Shown here: piece after piece, positions 15,277-24,248 of the stretch
How positions within the stretch are numbered: position 1 is the first letter of the stretch
Layout: the number at the start of each line of letters is the position of its first letter
From: Gilichinskyi gelida
GTDB taxonomy: Bacteria > Acidobacteriota > Thermoanaerobaculia > Gp7-AA8
Reading direction: 5' to 3'
Assembly: GCA_038040385.1 (NCBI GenBank)
Contig: JBBPII010000006.1
Coordinates: forward strand, 186,001 to 250,000
DNA: 64,000 nucleotides
Notes under the pieces: generated by a model
Databases searched by the model: none
Told to the model about the DNA's origin: nothing
The model's input: the letters and a program-made list of their open reading frames with translations, nothing else
Program-made: the position numbers and the translations under genes

Positions 15277-17781
15277 TTAGTACGTATTCCCGACGGTGAA
15301 CTGGAAGCCCTGGAACTTGTCCCCGTCCTGCGGCCGCGGATTGATGGCGTAAATGAACCGGATCGGGAACTGGAAGACGGGGAGGAAGAGCCGCAGCTCG
15401 ATGCCCGTCGAATAGCGGAGTTTGGCCAGGTCGACCCGCTCCCGGTAGCCGTACGCGTAGCCGGCATCGCCGAAGAAGACCAGCCGCATCGGGTCGTTGA
15501 TGCGGATCAGGTATTCGCTGTTGAAGACCATCTGCTTGTAGCCGCCGGCCACGGTGGTGTTGCCGAGGTAGGTCTCCTTCGGCCCGATGGTGCCGAACTC
15601 GAAGCCGCGGATGGAGTACTCGCCGCCGACGAAGAAGCGCTGGCCGCGGGGGACGCAGAGCCTGGTGGTCGTCTCGTTGACCTCGTCGAGAGTGATGGCG
15701 CAGTCCTTGTCCAGCGGCTTGAGGTAACCGAGGTCCACGTTGACGCTGAAGGAGTTGCGGCGGGAGAGCTTGAAGAACTTGGTGATGTTCAGAGTCGGAC
15801 GGACGGCGTGGATGGTGCCGCCCAGCGGGCCGCCGGCGAAGTTCGCCGCCAGCCCCAGCTTGAAGCCGCGGGTGGTGTCGAACGGGTTGTCGCGCGAGTC
15901 GAAGTTGTACGCCGGCCCGATCGACGAGTAGGTGTACTTGGTGTCCGCCACCGTGGCGATGGGAACGTTGCCGTTGGCATCGGGCGCCAGGTTGCCCTCC
16001 TCATGGCTGCGGACGTGCTCCAGTCCGTAGACGAAGGAGATGCTGTCGAAGCGGTGCAGGCGGTAGCCGTAGGCGATGGTTCCGCCCTTGGTCCGCTCCT
16101 CGTAGCCGATGATGGCCGGGAAGTGCGTGTTGCGGTTGAAGATGGAGATGCCGAGGCTGTTCGGCGTGTCCATGAACCAGGGGTCGGCGTACGACAGCGA
16201 GAAGAAGTTCTGGCGGCTGCCGCGCTGGAAGCTGAGGCCGAGGTTCTCGCCTTCGCCGAGGAAGTTGCGCGTGGCGAACTGCGCCTGCACGAAGAAGCCG
16301 GTCCCCTCGGAGTAGCCGCCGCCGAACTGGATGTCGTTCTTCCCCTCCTCGGTCCCCTTGACCGTGATGTCCACGGTCTTCTTTTCCTGGTTGACCTTGA
16401 AGTCGGGGTTGTCGTTGACCTTGAAGTAGCCGAGCTGGCCGAGCTTGTAGAGGCTCTGCTTGAAGGTCTCCATGTCCATGATGCCGCCCTCTTCGAGGAA
16501 GATCTCGCGGCGGAGGACCTTGTCCTTGGTGGTGGTGTTGCCCTGGAACTCCAGGCGCCCGAGGCGGAACTGCTCGCCTTCGAAGACCTGGAGATGCAAG
16601 TCGACGACGTTGTTGTCCTTCTCGACGTACTCCGGGTTGATGTACGCGTAGATGTGGCCCCGCATGCGGTACAGCTCATCGAAGGCGTCGAGGCGGGCCT
16701 GGATCGGCTTGCGGCGGATGATGTCGCCCTTCTTGAGCGGCCAGTTGCCGATGATCTGTTCGCTGGTGAAGACGGTGTTGCCGGTCACCGTGACCTCGCC
16801 GAACGTGTGCACCGTCCCTTCCTTGACCGGGATGATGATCTTCACGCGCGACTTCTTCCCCTTGCCGACCTGCACGATCTGAGGTTCGCCGAAGCTGATG
16901 TTCTGGTAGCCGTAGTCCTGGTAGAAGTTCTTGACCTTCTCCAGGTCCTCGTCCAGTTTCGACGGGATATAGAGGTTCTTCTTGCGGATCCAGGTGATGA
17001 TGTTGTTGGGCTTCACTTCCTTCATCTGCGAGCGGAGGCGGCGGTCGGAGAATCGGGTGTTGCCTACGAAGTCGATGGCGGCGACCTTGGCCTTGGCCCC
17101 CTCGTTGATGTTGAAGACGATCTTCCGTTCGCCCGGCTCCAGGAGGTCCTCGGTGGTGGAATCGACGCTGACGCCTTCGAAGCCCGCTTCGCTGTACGCC
17201 TTCTTGATCGCCGCGGTGGCGCGGCCCACCAGGGTCTGCTCGATGGTATTGCCGACGTGGAGGTCGATCTTCTCTTTCTCCAGCGCCTCGTTGATCTTGG
17301 TGGTGTTCAATTCTTTGTTGCCGCGGAACTCGACCGAGCCGATGCGCGGGCGTTCCTTCACCACGGCGCGGACGACGACGCCGGTGGCGCCGCGGTCGGT
17401 CTCGATGCGGATGTCGTCGAAGAGGCCGGTCTGCCAGAGGTTGAGGAAGTTCTTCTGAATGAGGTCGGGGTTGTACGGGTCTCCCGGGTTGATGCCGAGG
17501 TAGACGCGGATGGTGTCACTGGCGACCGAGGTGTTGCCGACGGCCTCGAAGCGCTCGATCTTCTGGCCCGAGAGGGTGCCGGTGGACGGCTGGGTGGGCT
17601 CTGCGGGCTTCGCTTCCGGCTCGGTGATCCGGCCCCCTTCAGGGCGGTCCAGGATCATGCCGGGCCGCGGTTTCTGCGGCTGCGGGGCGGGTTGGGGGGC
17701 GGGCTGAGCAGGCGCAGGCGCCTGAGCGAGCGCGCTCGTTGCGAGCATCGCCAGGGCGATGCAAAGGGAGAGTCGGTTCAT
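15277..17781 (-). CDS. bamA: outer membrane protein assembly factor BamA
   Basis: 834 aa. Signal peptide, then a Pro/Gln/Ala-rich linker (residues ~20-65), then about five POTRA domains (~70-420; e.g. IERFEAVGNTSVASDTIRVY, IDFVGNTRFSDRRLRSQM, LEFQGNTTTKDKVLRREIF), then a C-terminal 16-strand barrel with the lid-loop motif SIRGFEFGTIGP and a final aromatic residue (GNTY). It inserts beta-barrel proteins into the outer membrane. ATG 17781 gives the signal peptide directly; longer upstream frames are GC-rich noise. The proline-rich linker before POTRA1 is unusual compared with proteobacterial BamA. Confidence 0.94.
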   Translation of the reverse strand: MNRLSLCIALAMLATSALAQAPAPAQPAPQPAPQPQKPRPGMILDRPEGGRITEPEAKPAEPTQPSTGTLSGQKIERFEAVGNTSVASDTIRVYLGINPGDPYNPDLIQKNFLNLWQTGLFDDIRIETDRGATGVVVRAVVKERPRIGSVEFRGNKELNTTKINEALEKEKIDLHVGNTIEQTLVGRATAAIKKAYSEAGFEGVSVDSTTEDLLEPGERKIVFNINEGAKAKVAAIDFVGNTRFSDRRLRSQMKEVKPNNIITWIRKKNLYIPSKLDEDLEKVKNFYQDYGYQNISFGEPQIVQVGKGKKSRVKIIIPVKEGTVHTFGEVTVTGNTVFTSEQIIGNWPLKKGDIIRRKPIQARLDAFDELYRMRGHIYAYINPEYVEKDNNVVDLHLQVFEGEQFRLGRLEFQGNTTTKDKVLRREIFLEEGGIMDMETFKQSLYKLGQLGYFKVNDNPDFKVNQEKKTVDITVKGTEEGKNDIQFGGGYSEGTGFFVQAQFATRNFLGEGENLGLSFQRGSRQNFFSLSYADPWFMDTPNSLGISIFNRNTHFPAIIGYEERTKGGTIAYGYRLHRFDSISFVYGLEHVRSHEEGNLAPDANGNVPIATVADTKYTYSSIGPAYNFDSRDNPFDTTRGFKLGLAANFAGGPLGGTIHAVRPTLNITKFFKLSRRNSFSVNVDLGYLKPLDKDCAITLDEVNETTTRLCVPRGQRFFVGGEYSIRGFEFGTIGPKETYLGNTTVAGGYKQMVFNSEYLIRINDPMRLVFFGDAGYAYGYRERVDLAKLRYSTGIELRLFLPVFQFPIRFIYAINPRPQDGDKFQGFQFTVGNTY

Positions 17782-17880
17782 ATGCAGGCAAAAACTGCTG
17801 GCTGTGAGACGTGGGAACCCTGGAGGGGGTTCCGCGGGCGCACAACAGCACGAATCGGCGGCGCATTCTAGCAGGGTGGA

Positions 17881-17989
17881 GCCGGAGCGCCGGCGTCCCC
17901 GCCGGCTGGCCCGGCGGCGTCCCGCCGCCGTGGGGGATGGGGCGCCGGGACGGCGCCCGGCCAGCCGCCGAGACGGCGGCGTTCCGGCT
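17881..17989. repeat. GC-rich inverted repeat (REP-like)
   Basis: Arms of roughly 38 nt (17881-17919 and 17952-17989) are imperfect reverse complements, each starting or ending with GCCGGAG/ttCCGGC and containing further nested palindromes such as CGGCGGCGTCCCGCCGCCG. It fills the divergent space between bamA and the esterase gene. Confidence 0.7.
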
Positions 17990-18001
17990 AACATGTTCGA
18001 C

Positions 18002-18907
18002 ATGCGTACGTTCGTTCTTCTCTTAGTTCTGGCACTTCCCGCCCAGGCCCAGACCCCCGATTGGGCCGACCAGATCGCCTTCACCCATCAGGTCTCGGCC
18101 AACGTCGTCTACAACGTCGCCAGCGGCCAGGAGCTGAAGCTCGACGTCTACCGCCCCCGCAACGCCGCCGCGCCCGTGCCGGTGGCGATGTACATCCACG
18201 GCGGCGGGTGGGTGGCGGGATCGAAGGAAGGGTCGGTGCTCTACGCGCTGCCGTTCCTGGAGTTGGGGATGGCGGTGGTGAACGTCGAGTACCGGCTGGC
18301 GAAGGTGGCGCCGGCGCCCGCGGCGGTCGAGGACTGCCGCTGCGCTCTGCGGTGGATCGTGCGCAACGCGGAACGGTTCAAGTTCGACACCAGCCGCATC
18401 GTCGTCGGCGGCGGATCGGCGGGCGGGCACCTGGCGCTCATGACAGGAATGGTTACCTCGAGCGCCGGCTTCGACCGCGGTTGCCCGGCCGACGACAAAA
18501 TCCGCTGGACCGGCAGTGACAAATCAGAACCGAAGGTCGCCGCGATCATCAATTGGTTCGGCATCACGGACGTGAACGACATGCTCGAAGACGGCGGCAA
18601 TTCGCGCGGCTACGCCATCGAGTGGATCGGCAATCGCAACGACGTGGCGCGGATCGCGGCGAAGGCGTCGCCGCTGACGTACGTCCGCGCCGGCGCGCCG
18701 CCGATCCTTACCATCCACGGCGACAACGACGCGCTGGTTCCCGTCTCGCACGCCCGGCGTCTGCACGAGTCGCTGCAGAAGGCCGGAGCGCCGAACCAGC
18801 TCCTGATCCTCCCCGGCGCCGGGCACGGCGACTTCAACGCGCAGCAGGTGCGGGAGTCGACCGAGGCCATGCGCGCCTTCCTCCGCAAGCACGGGATCCT
18901 CCAGTAA
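18002..18907 (+). CDS. secreted alpha/beta-hydrolase (HSL/BD-FAE-type esterase)
   Basis: 301 aa. Signal peptide MRTFVLLLVLALPAQAQ. Oxyanion-hole motif YIHGGGWV near residue 65, nucleophile elbow VVGGGSAGGHLAL near 140, catalytic Asp in HGDNDALVP and His in GAGHGDF. This combination is typical of carbohydrate-esterase-like or hormone-sensitive-lipase-like enzymes that deacylate glycans or small esters. The start could also be ATG 17993 (three codons longer). TAACAT lies 7 nt before ATG 18002. It is followed after 2 nt by the ABC ATPase gene. Confidence 0.87.
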   Translation: MRTFVLLLVLALPAQAQTPDWADQIAFTHQVSANVVYNVASGQELKLDVYRPRNAAAPVPVAMYIHGGGWVAGSKEGSVLYALPFLELGMAVVNVEYRLAKVAPAPAAVEDCRCALRWIVRNAERFKFDTSRIVVGGGSAGGHLALMTGMVTSSAGFDRGCPADDKIRWTGSDKSEPKVAAIINWFGITDVNDMLEDGGNSRGYAIEWIGNRNDVARIAAKASPLTYVRAGAPPILTIHGDNDALVPVSHARRLHESLQKAGAPNQLLILPGAGHGDFNAQQVRESTEAMRAFLRKHGILQ

Positions 18908-18909
18908 CC

Positions 18910-19959
18910 ATGGCCGACGTCACTTTCGCGCACGTGGCAAAGTCCTACGGCGACGTTCCGGTCATCGATGACCTCAACCTGGCCATCGACGACGGCGAGC
19001 TGATGGTGCTGGTCGGGCCGTCGGGCTGCGGGAAGTCGACGGCGCTGCGGATGATCGCCGGGCTGGAGGAGGTCACCGCCGGCACCATCTCCATCGGCGG
19101 CCGGGTGGTCAACACGCTGGCGCCGAAGGACCGCGACATCGCCATGGTCTTTCAGAGTTACGCGCTCTACCCGCACATGAGCGTCCGCGAGAATCTGGAA
19201 TTCGGTCTGCGCATGCGCGCTCTGCCCCGCCCGGAGATCGAGGCCCGCGTCGGCCGCGCCGCGGAGATCCTCGGCATCGCCCAGCTTCTCGACCGCAAGC
19301 CGAAGGACCTCTCCGGCGGACAGCGGCAGCGAGTCGCGGTGGGGCGGGCCATCGTCCGCGAGCCGGCGGTCTTCCTCTTCGACGAGCCGCTGTCGAACCT
19401 CGACGCCAAGCTCCGGGTGCAGATGCGCGCCGAGATCACCCGCCTCCAGAAAGACCTCGGCACGACGTCGGTCTACGTGACGCACGATCAGGTCGAGGCC
19501 ATGACCATGGGCCATCGCATCGCGGTCATGCGCGCCGGGAAGCTGCAGCAGGTCGGCACGCCGCTCGAGGTCTACGAGCGCCCGGCGAACGTCTTCGTGG
19601 CGCAGTTCATCGGCACGCCGCCCATGAATCTGGTGCAGGCGACGGTGGCCGATTCGACGCTGCGCGCGTCGTCGTTCGCGCTGCCGCTGCCCTTCCCACT
19701 CGAGGAGGGGCGGCGGGTGGTGGTGGGGATCCGCCCCGAGCACCTCGGACGCGGCGCGACCATCAAGGCCAATGTGGACATCGTCGAGCCCATCGGACAC
19801 GAGACGATCGTCTACGCTTCGTCCGGCGAGGAGAAGCTGGTGGCGATCTTCGATCCGCACGATGCGCCGCGAACGGGGGAGGGGATCTCATTCTCAGCAG
19901 ACGCCGCGAAGCTTCACCTGTTCGATGCGGCGACGGAAACGCGCCTCCCGTCATCCTGA
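18910..19959 (+). CDS. sugar ABC transporter ATPase (MalK/UgpC-like)
   Basis: 349 aa. Walker A GPSGCGKST near residue 36, Q-loop MVFQSYALYPHMSV, signature LSGGQRQRVAVGRA, Walker B VFLFDEPLSNLDAKLR, H-loop YVTHDQVEAMTM. The C-terminal regulatory TOBE region (VGIRPEHLG) marks the carbohydrate-importer subclass that works with two permeases and a binding protein. The matching permeases and binding protein lie convergently at 22447-25480, so this is probably their ATPase. The last residues and stop (Pro-Ser-Ser-stop) are supplied by the left arm of the palindromic repeat at 19949. Confidence 0.93.
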   Translation: MADVTFAHVAKSYGDVPVIDDLNLAIDDGELMVLVGPSGCGKSTALRMIAGLEEVTAGTISIGGRVVNTLAPKDRDIAMVFQSYALYPHMSVRENLEFGLRMRALPRPEIEARVGRAAEILGIAQLLDRKPKDLSGGQRQRVAVGRAIVREPAVFLFDEPLSNLDAKLRVQMRAEITRLQKDLGTTSVYVTHDQVEAMTMGHRIAVMRAGKLQQVGTPLEVYERPANVFVAQFIGTPPMNLVQATVADSTLRASSFALPLPFPLEEGRRVVVGIRPEHLGRGATIKANVDIVEPIGHETIVYASSGEEKLVAIFDPHDAPRTGEGISFSADAAKLHLFDAATETRLPSS

Positions 19960-20026
19960 GCCGCGCAGACGGCGAAGGATCTCCGAATGCGCAGTCTGAG
20001 ATCCTTCGCTTCGCTCAGGATGACGG
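19949..20026. repeat. TCATCCTGA-type palindromic repeat, copy 3, shared by two convergent stops
   Basis: Arms CGTCATCCTGAGCCGCGCAG and GCTTCGCTCAGGATGACGG. Each arm provides CCG-TCA-TCC-TGA in frame, so both convergent genes (the ABC ATPase and the glycoside hydrolase) end in Pro-Ser-Ser-stop within the element. Confidence 0.9.
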
Positions 20027-22450
20027 TCGAAACGGCGGCGCGACGATGACGTTCTTGATTCCGCCCCGCACCTCCACCACCCCTTCCCGATCGATGGTGA
20101 TGTCCACCGGCCCCTGGTAGGTCCGCAATCCCGCGACGCGCAGCGGGAGCCATGACTGCGGGACGCCGGCGCCGATGACCAGCGCGCCGTCCTCGCGGTC
20201 GTAGGCGATGGCGTCGAGGACGGAGCGGATGAAGTCCGAGGCGATCCACGAATGCGGCATGTCGCCGAGGAATCGCGGTTTGCGCGGATCGGTGCCGACG
20301 ACCTCGGCCCACTGATTCCAGGCGGCGGGGCGGCGGTCGCGGAGGAAGCGCTCGACGAGCGACTGCGCGCGGACGCGGTCGCCGCGGCGCACCAGCGCGC
20401 CGATGATGCGCATCTCGTACGGCGTGTAGTCCTCGCGCGGCTTCTCCAGGTTTTCGAAGTAGCGGTCGAAGGTTCGCGCCAGCTCGCGCTCCGGAAGCAG
20501 CGACGCCAGGCCGAGCGGCGAGATGGCGATGGCGGTGGCGGAGGGGTCGAAGTCGCCGAGCTCCGCGGCGCCGGGGATGTAATCGATCTTCTTCGCTGCG
20601 ATGGTTCTACGGATCGATGCCGCGAGGTCCTCGCGCATCGTCGTCTTCCAGCCGGCGTCCTCCAATCCCTTCAGGGCGAAGAAGTCGTCCCAGTACGAGT
20701 GCACCGGCTTCGCCGAGTAGCCCTCGTGGCTGATCGACTCGGTGACCAGCCCCTCGAACTCGCCGTGGTTCGCGCCTCGGAGTTTCTCGATGTAGCGCGC
20801 GGCGGCTTCGACGTGGGGGCGCATTTCCTTGGCGAACGCCGCGTCGCCGGTGTAGCGCTCGATCTCCGCGACGAGGAAGATGAATTCGCCGTGGCTGTCG
20901 TTTTCGGGGACGGGATCGGCGCCGCGGGCGTCGACGCAGCAGGGCACCTTGCCGTCGTCGAAGACGTACTTCGCGTACCAGCGGGCGAAGGCCTTGGCCT
21001 CCGCGGCGTGGCCGAGGCGGAGGAGGGCGGAGGCGATCAGCGCGCCGTCGCGGATCCAGGCGCGCTCGTACGACCGAGAGCCGGGCTGCAGCGCCGGGCC
21101 GTCGCGGTTGATGAGGAAGTAGGCGAGATTAGTACGAATCGTACTATTGACCACCGGATCGGCGGTTTCGATGCGGACGCGGTCGAGCTTCTCGCGCCAC
21201 GCTTTCTTGATCTGCGCGAGCGGCTCGACCTTCGCGCCCTTCTCCAGCGGGATGTTGAGCGCGAACACGTTGAGGCGCGTCTTCTCCTTCACCGGATGAA
21301 CGGAGACGCCGCCCGGCGAGTTGAGGAACTGCGTCGACGGATTGACCTGGAAGTTGCGCGTGGCCAGCTCGAGCGTCGCATCGCCGTCGACGCGATAGCG
21401 GAGCTGAAGCATCGACGACGAGCTGACCGCGGCGGTCATGGTCATCGTGACGCCCGGCACCTTCCAGGTTACCGACGGAATCGGCAGGTCGCCGTCGGCG
21501 AGCGAGTGAGTGATCTCCGCGTCGGCCCAGGTCAGGCGCTTGCCGCCCACGCGCAGGAACGGCTCGATCGAGTAGCCGCCCTTGAACGGCTCGACGTTGC
21601 CGTCCTCGCCGACCAGCGCCTCGTTCTTCGCGCCGTCCGCGCCGACGATGGTCCAGTACGGCTGTTCGCCGACCAGGTAGCGCGGGTACTCGCCGCGCGG
21701 CGCGCTCCTGGCCACGATGGACCAGAAGTCGTTCGCGGTGGGCGCCCAGGTGGGCGGCTGGACGACGACGCGGCCAACGTTTCCCCCGGTGATGGTGATC
21801 GTGCGAGCTTCCAAATCTGGCAGCCAGATGAAGGTGCCCCTCTCCCGTGTGCGGGAGAGGGTGGCGCGAAGCGCCGGGTGAGGGACGCCGTCGAGCGCAA
21901 TCGTGTATTCGCCCGCCGGCTCGATCACCAGTCCGCCCAGCTCGCGCTTCGCGCCGAGATCGATCTCGTTGGTCGTGAAGCGCAGCCGCTCATTCGTGGC
22001 GACGGGGAGCTCTTCCAGCCGCGGCTCTTCGAACCACACCGTCCCCTTGCCGCCGCTGCCGGCGGTGACCACGATCTCCATGGCCTCGACGTGGCGAGTC
22101 TCGCCGCCGCCGGCCGGGCCCCAGGCGAAATTGATCTGGCGCTTCTTCGTCTTCAGCGTCGTCCACTGACGCGGGAACACGAAGTCGCGGCGGTTCAGCC
22201 ACCAGACGTTGTCGCCGTTGATGAGCTTCAGCTCGAGGTTCTCGGGCGGCGCCTCGCCGCGGATGCGGAACACGAACTGGTAGTTCGGCGGGAGGTCGAG
22301 ATCGATCTGCTTGCGAGCGATGGCGTAGCCGGCATGGCCGTGGAAGTCGAAATCGACGCGGGTCGCGGCTCCCTCGGCCTTGATGTGCATCTCGACGCCG
22401 TCGGATGGGTGAGGTGTCCAAAGCGCCGCCGCGAGGAGTACGGCAATCAC
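20015..22450 (-). CDS. secreted (alpha/alpha)6-barrel glycoside-hydrolase-like protein
   Basis: 811 aa, GTG start overlapping the upstream permease stop (GTGA at 22447-22450). A short signal (VIAVLLAAALW) is followed by a beta-sandwich N-terminal half (~20-420) that resembles carbohydrate-binding/discoidin folds, and a C-terminal helical half (~440-790). The helical half contains SRSYERAWIRDGALIASALL, DSHGEFIFLVAEIERYTGD, HSYWDDFFALKGLEDAG and PHSWIASDFIRSVL, as in six-hairpin glycosidases. I cannot assign a GH family. It is the last gene of the sugar-uptake operon. It carries two in-frame repeat insertions (21838-21885, reading as RATLSRTRERG; and 21128-21148). Its stop lies in the repeat at 19949. 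Confidence 0.75.
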   Translation of the reverse strand: MIAVLLAAALWTPHPSDGVEMHIKAEGAATRVDFDFHGHAGYAIARKQIDLDLPPNYQFVFRIRGEAPPENLELKLINGDNVWWLNRRDFVFPRQWTTLKTKKRQINFAWGPAGGGETRHVEAMEIVVTAGSGGKGTVWFEEPRLEELPVATNERLRFTTNEIDLGAKRELGGLVIEPAGEYTIALDGVPHPALRATLSRTRERGTFIWLPDLEARTITITGGNVGRVVVQPPTWAPTANDFWSIVARSAPRGEYPRYLVGEQPYWTIVGADGAKNEALVGEDGNVEPFKGGYSIEPFLRVGGKRLTWADAEITHSLADGDLPIPSVTWKVPGVTMTMTAAVSSSSMLQLRYRVDGDATLELATRNFQVNPSTQFLNSPGGVSVHPVKEKTRLNVFALNIPLEKGAKVEPLAQIKKAWREKLDRVRIETADPVVNSTIRTNLAYFLINRDGPALQPGSRSYERAWIRDGALIASALLRLGHAAEAKAFARWYAKYVFDDGKVPCCVDARGADPVPENDSHGEFIFLVAEIERYTGDAAFAKEMRPHVEAAARYIEKLRGANHGEFEGLVTESISHEGYSAKPVHSYWDDFFALKGLEDAGWKTTMREDLAASIRRTIAAKKIDYIPGAAELGDFDPSATAIAISPLGLASLLPERELARTFDRYFENLEKPREDYTPYEMRIIGALVRRGDRVRAQSLVERFLRDRRPAAWNQWAEVVGTDPRKPRFLGDMPHSWIASDFIRSVLDAIAYDREDGALVIGAGVPQSWLPLRVAGLRTYQGPVDITIDREGVVEVRGGIKNVIVAPPFRPSS
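21128..21148. repeat. AT-rich 20-bp palindrome, copy 1 (inside coding sequence)
   Basis: The core TAGTACGAATCGTACTATTG is identical over 20 nt to the reverse complement of the palindrome at 50606-50626. Here it encodes Asn-Ser-Thr-Ile-Arg-Thr within the glycoside hydrolase, using codons (AGT, ATT, CGT, ACT) rare in the surrounding GC-rich gene. Confidence 0.75.
21838..21885. repeat. CTCTCCCGC-type two-hairpin repeat, copy A (in frame)
   Basis: A long stem CCCTCTCCCG/CGGGAGAGGG, a short stem GGCGC-GAA-GCGCC, and terminal GGGTGAGGG. It sits in frame inside the glycoside hydrolase, where the preceding residues are HPALRATLSRTRERGTF. Confidence 0.8.
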
Positions 22451-23268
22451 CCCTTGACGCTCCCGGCCATGATTCCGCTGATGTACTGCCGCTGCAGCAC
22501 CACGAACAGCAGCAGCACCGGCAGCACGGTCACCACCGAGCCGGCCATCATCAGCTCCACGTCCTGCACGTGCTCTCCGGAGAGGCTGGCCAGGGCCACC
22601 GGCAGCGTGTAGTGCGCTTGGTCGGAGAGGATGATCAGCGGCCACATGAAGTCGTTCCACGTCGACATGAACATGAACGTGGCGAGGGTGGCGAGGATCG
22701 GCCGCGCCAGCGGCAGGACGACCGACCAGTAGATGCGCCACTCGCCGGCGCCGTCGATGCGCGCGGCCTCGATCAATTCCTGCGGCACCGACAGCATGAA
22801 CTGGCGGATGAGAAAGATGCCGAACACCGTTGCCAGCGACGGGATGATGGCGCCCCAGTAGGTGTTGACCAGATGCAACTGCTTCATCAGCAGAAAGAGC
22901 GGCAGCATCCCCACCTGCGGCGGGATCACCAGGGCGATCAGCAACAGGCCGAAGGTCCGCTCCCGTCCACCGAAGCGCAGCTTGGCGAAGGCGTAGCCGG
23001 CCATCGATCCGAAGAGCACCGAGCCGATGGTGACCACCGTAGCCACGATGGCGCTGGAGAGGAACGCGCGGCCGATGTTCAGCCGCACGAACAGCTCGCG
23101 ATACTGCGCGAGGGTCGGCGCGTGCGGCACGATGTGGGGCGGCAGCGTCGTCGCCTCGCCGGTGGTCATCACCGACGCCGACAGCATCCAGAAGAGCGGG
23201 AAGAGGGTGACGATCGCGCCGGCGATGAGCGTGGCGTGAAGCAGGATGGATTCCGTGCGCCGGCTCAT
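22447..23268 (-). CDS. carbohydrate ABC transporter permease (MalG-type)
   Basis: 273 aa with six predicted membrane helices. The cytoplasmic EAA loop reads EAARIDGAGEWRIYWSVVLPLARP, the site where MalK-type ATPases dock. The N-terminus starts directly with the first helix after MSRRTES. The ATG overlaps the stop of the MalF-type permease (23265-23268). Inner-membrane partner of the 23265 permease. Confidence 0.93.
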   Translation of the reverse strand: MSRRTESILLHATLIAGAIVTLFPLFWMLSASVMTTGEATTLPPHIVPHAPTLAQYRELFVRLNIGRAFLSSAIVATVVTIGSVLFGSMAGYAFAKLRFGGRERTFGLLLIALVIPPQVGMLPLFLLMKQLHLVNTYWGAIIPSLATVFGIFLIRQFMLSVPQELIEAARIDGAGEWRIYWSVVLPLARPILATLATFMFMSTWNDFMWPLIILSDQAHYTLPVALASLSGEHVQDVELMMAGSVVTVLPVLLLFVVLQRQYISGIMAGSVKG

Positions 23269-24137
23269 CTCTTCTCCTGCAGCCGCATCTGCAGCAGCGT
23301 CGCGCCGCCGATCAGCAGGAAGAGGATGAACGCCACGGCCGCGGCGTAGCCCATCCGCCAGAACTTGAATCCCTGCTCGTACATCAGCATCACCAGCGAG
23401 AGGGTCTTGTTCAGCGGGCCGCCGCGGGTCATCACGTACGGCTCGGCGAAGATCTGCATCTGCCCGATGGCCACCACCACGCCGACGAACAGAAACGTCG
23501 GGCCGAGCATCGGCACGGTGATGTGGCGGAATTGCCGCCACGCGCCGGCGCCGTCGATGCGCGCCGCCTCGTACAGCTCGTCGGGGATGTTCTGCAGGCC
23601 GGCGATGAAGATGATCATCGTGTAGCCGAAGCCCCGCCACACCGCGAGGAGGATGATCGCCAGCATGGCCACCTTCGGATTGCCGAGCCAGTCGATGCCG
23701 GGGATGCCGACGGCGCCCAGCGCGCGGTTCAGGATCCCGAAACGTGGGTGGTAGAGGTATTTGAAGACGATGGCCACGGCTACAAGCGTCGTCACCACCG
23801 GCGCGAAGTAGACGGTGCGGAAGAGCGACTTCCAGCGCGTCAGCTTCGCGTTGACCAGCAGCGCCGCGCCGAGGGAGACGGCGACGGTGAGCGGACCGCC
23901 GACGAGGGCGAAGTACAGCGTATTGATGAACGCGGTCCAGAAGATGTCGCTGCCCAGGAGCTCGCCGTAGTTGCGCAAAGCGAGGAAGCGGAGATTGTGT
24001 GGATCGCCGATGGTGTAGAGATCGAAGTCGGTGAGACTGAGGGCGAAGCCGGCGATCACCGGGACGAAGAAGAAGACGAGGATGAGGAGAAGCGCCGGGG
24101 CGACGAAGAGAAGGCCGGCACGGGATTCGGCCCTCAC
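23265..24137 (-). CDS. carbohydrate ABC transporter permease (MalF-type)
   Basis: 290 aa. Six helices; EAA loop ELYEAARIDGAGAWRQFRHITVPML. The start codon is unusual: the best candidate is the GTG at 24137, which lies in the GGGTGAGGG end of a palindromic repeat and overlaps the stop of the binding-protein gene (GTGA). From there the protein reads VRAESRAGLLFVAPALLLIL, a normal permease N-terminus. The frame is open further up but only through repeat-derived sequence. Other than the start, assignment is firm. Confidence 0.9.
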   Translation of the reverse strand: MRAESRAGLLFVAPALLLILVFFFVPVIAGFALSLTDFDLYTIGDPHNLRFLALRNYGELLGSDIFWTAFINTLYFALVGGPLTVAVSLGAALLVNAKLTRWKSLFRTVYFAPVVTTLVAVAIVFKYLYHPRFGILNRALGAVGIPGIDWLGNPKVAMLAIILLAVWRGFGYTMIIFIAGLQNIPDELYEAARIDGAGAWRQFRHITVPMLGPTFLFVGVVVAIGQMQIFAEPYVMTRGGPLNKTLSLVMLMYEQGFKFWRMGYAAAVAFILFLLIGGATLLQMRLQEKR

Positions 24138-24248
24138 CCGGCGCTCCGCGCCACCCTCTCCCGCAAGCGGGAGAGGGGAGCCGAGGCCGCCCCAGCGTCC
24201 TTCTCCCCGCTGGCGGGGAGAAGGTGCCGCGAAGCGGCGGATGAGGGG
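24131..24248. repeat. two adjacent CTCTCCCGC-type repeats at an operon junction
   Basis: 24131-24178 is a copy with short stem GGCGC-TCC-GCGCC and long stem CTCTCCCGC/GCGGGAGAG. 24199-24248 is a sequence variant with CTTCTCCCCGC/GCGGGGAGAAG, short stem GCCGC-GAA-GCGGC and GGATGAGGG. The pair encodes the C-terminal tail of the binding protein and provides its stop and the next gene's GTG. Confidence 0.85.
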
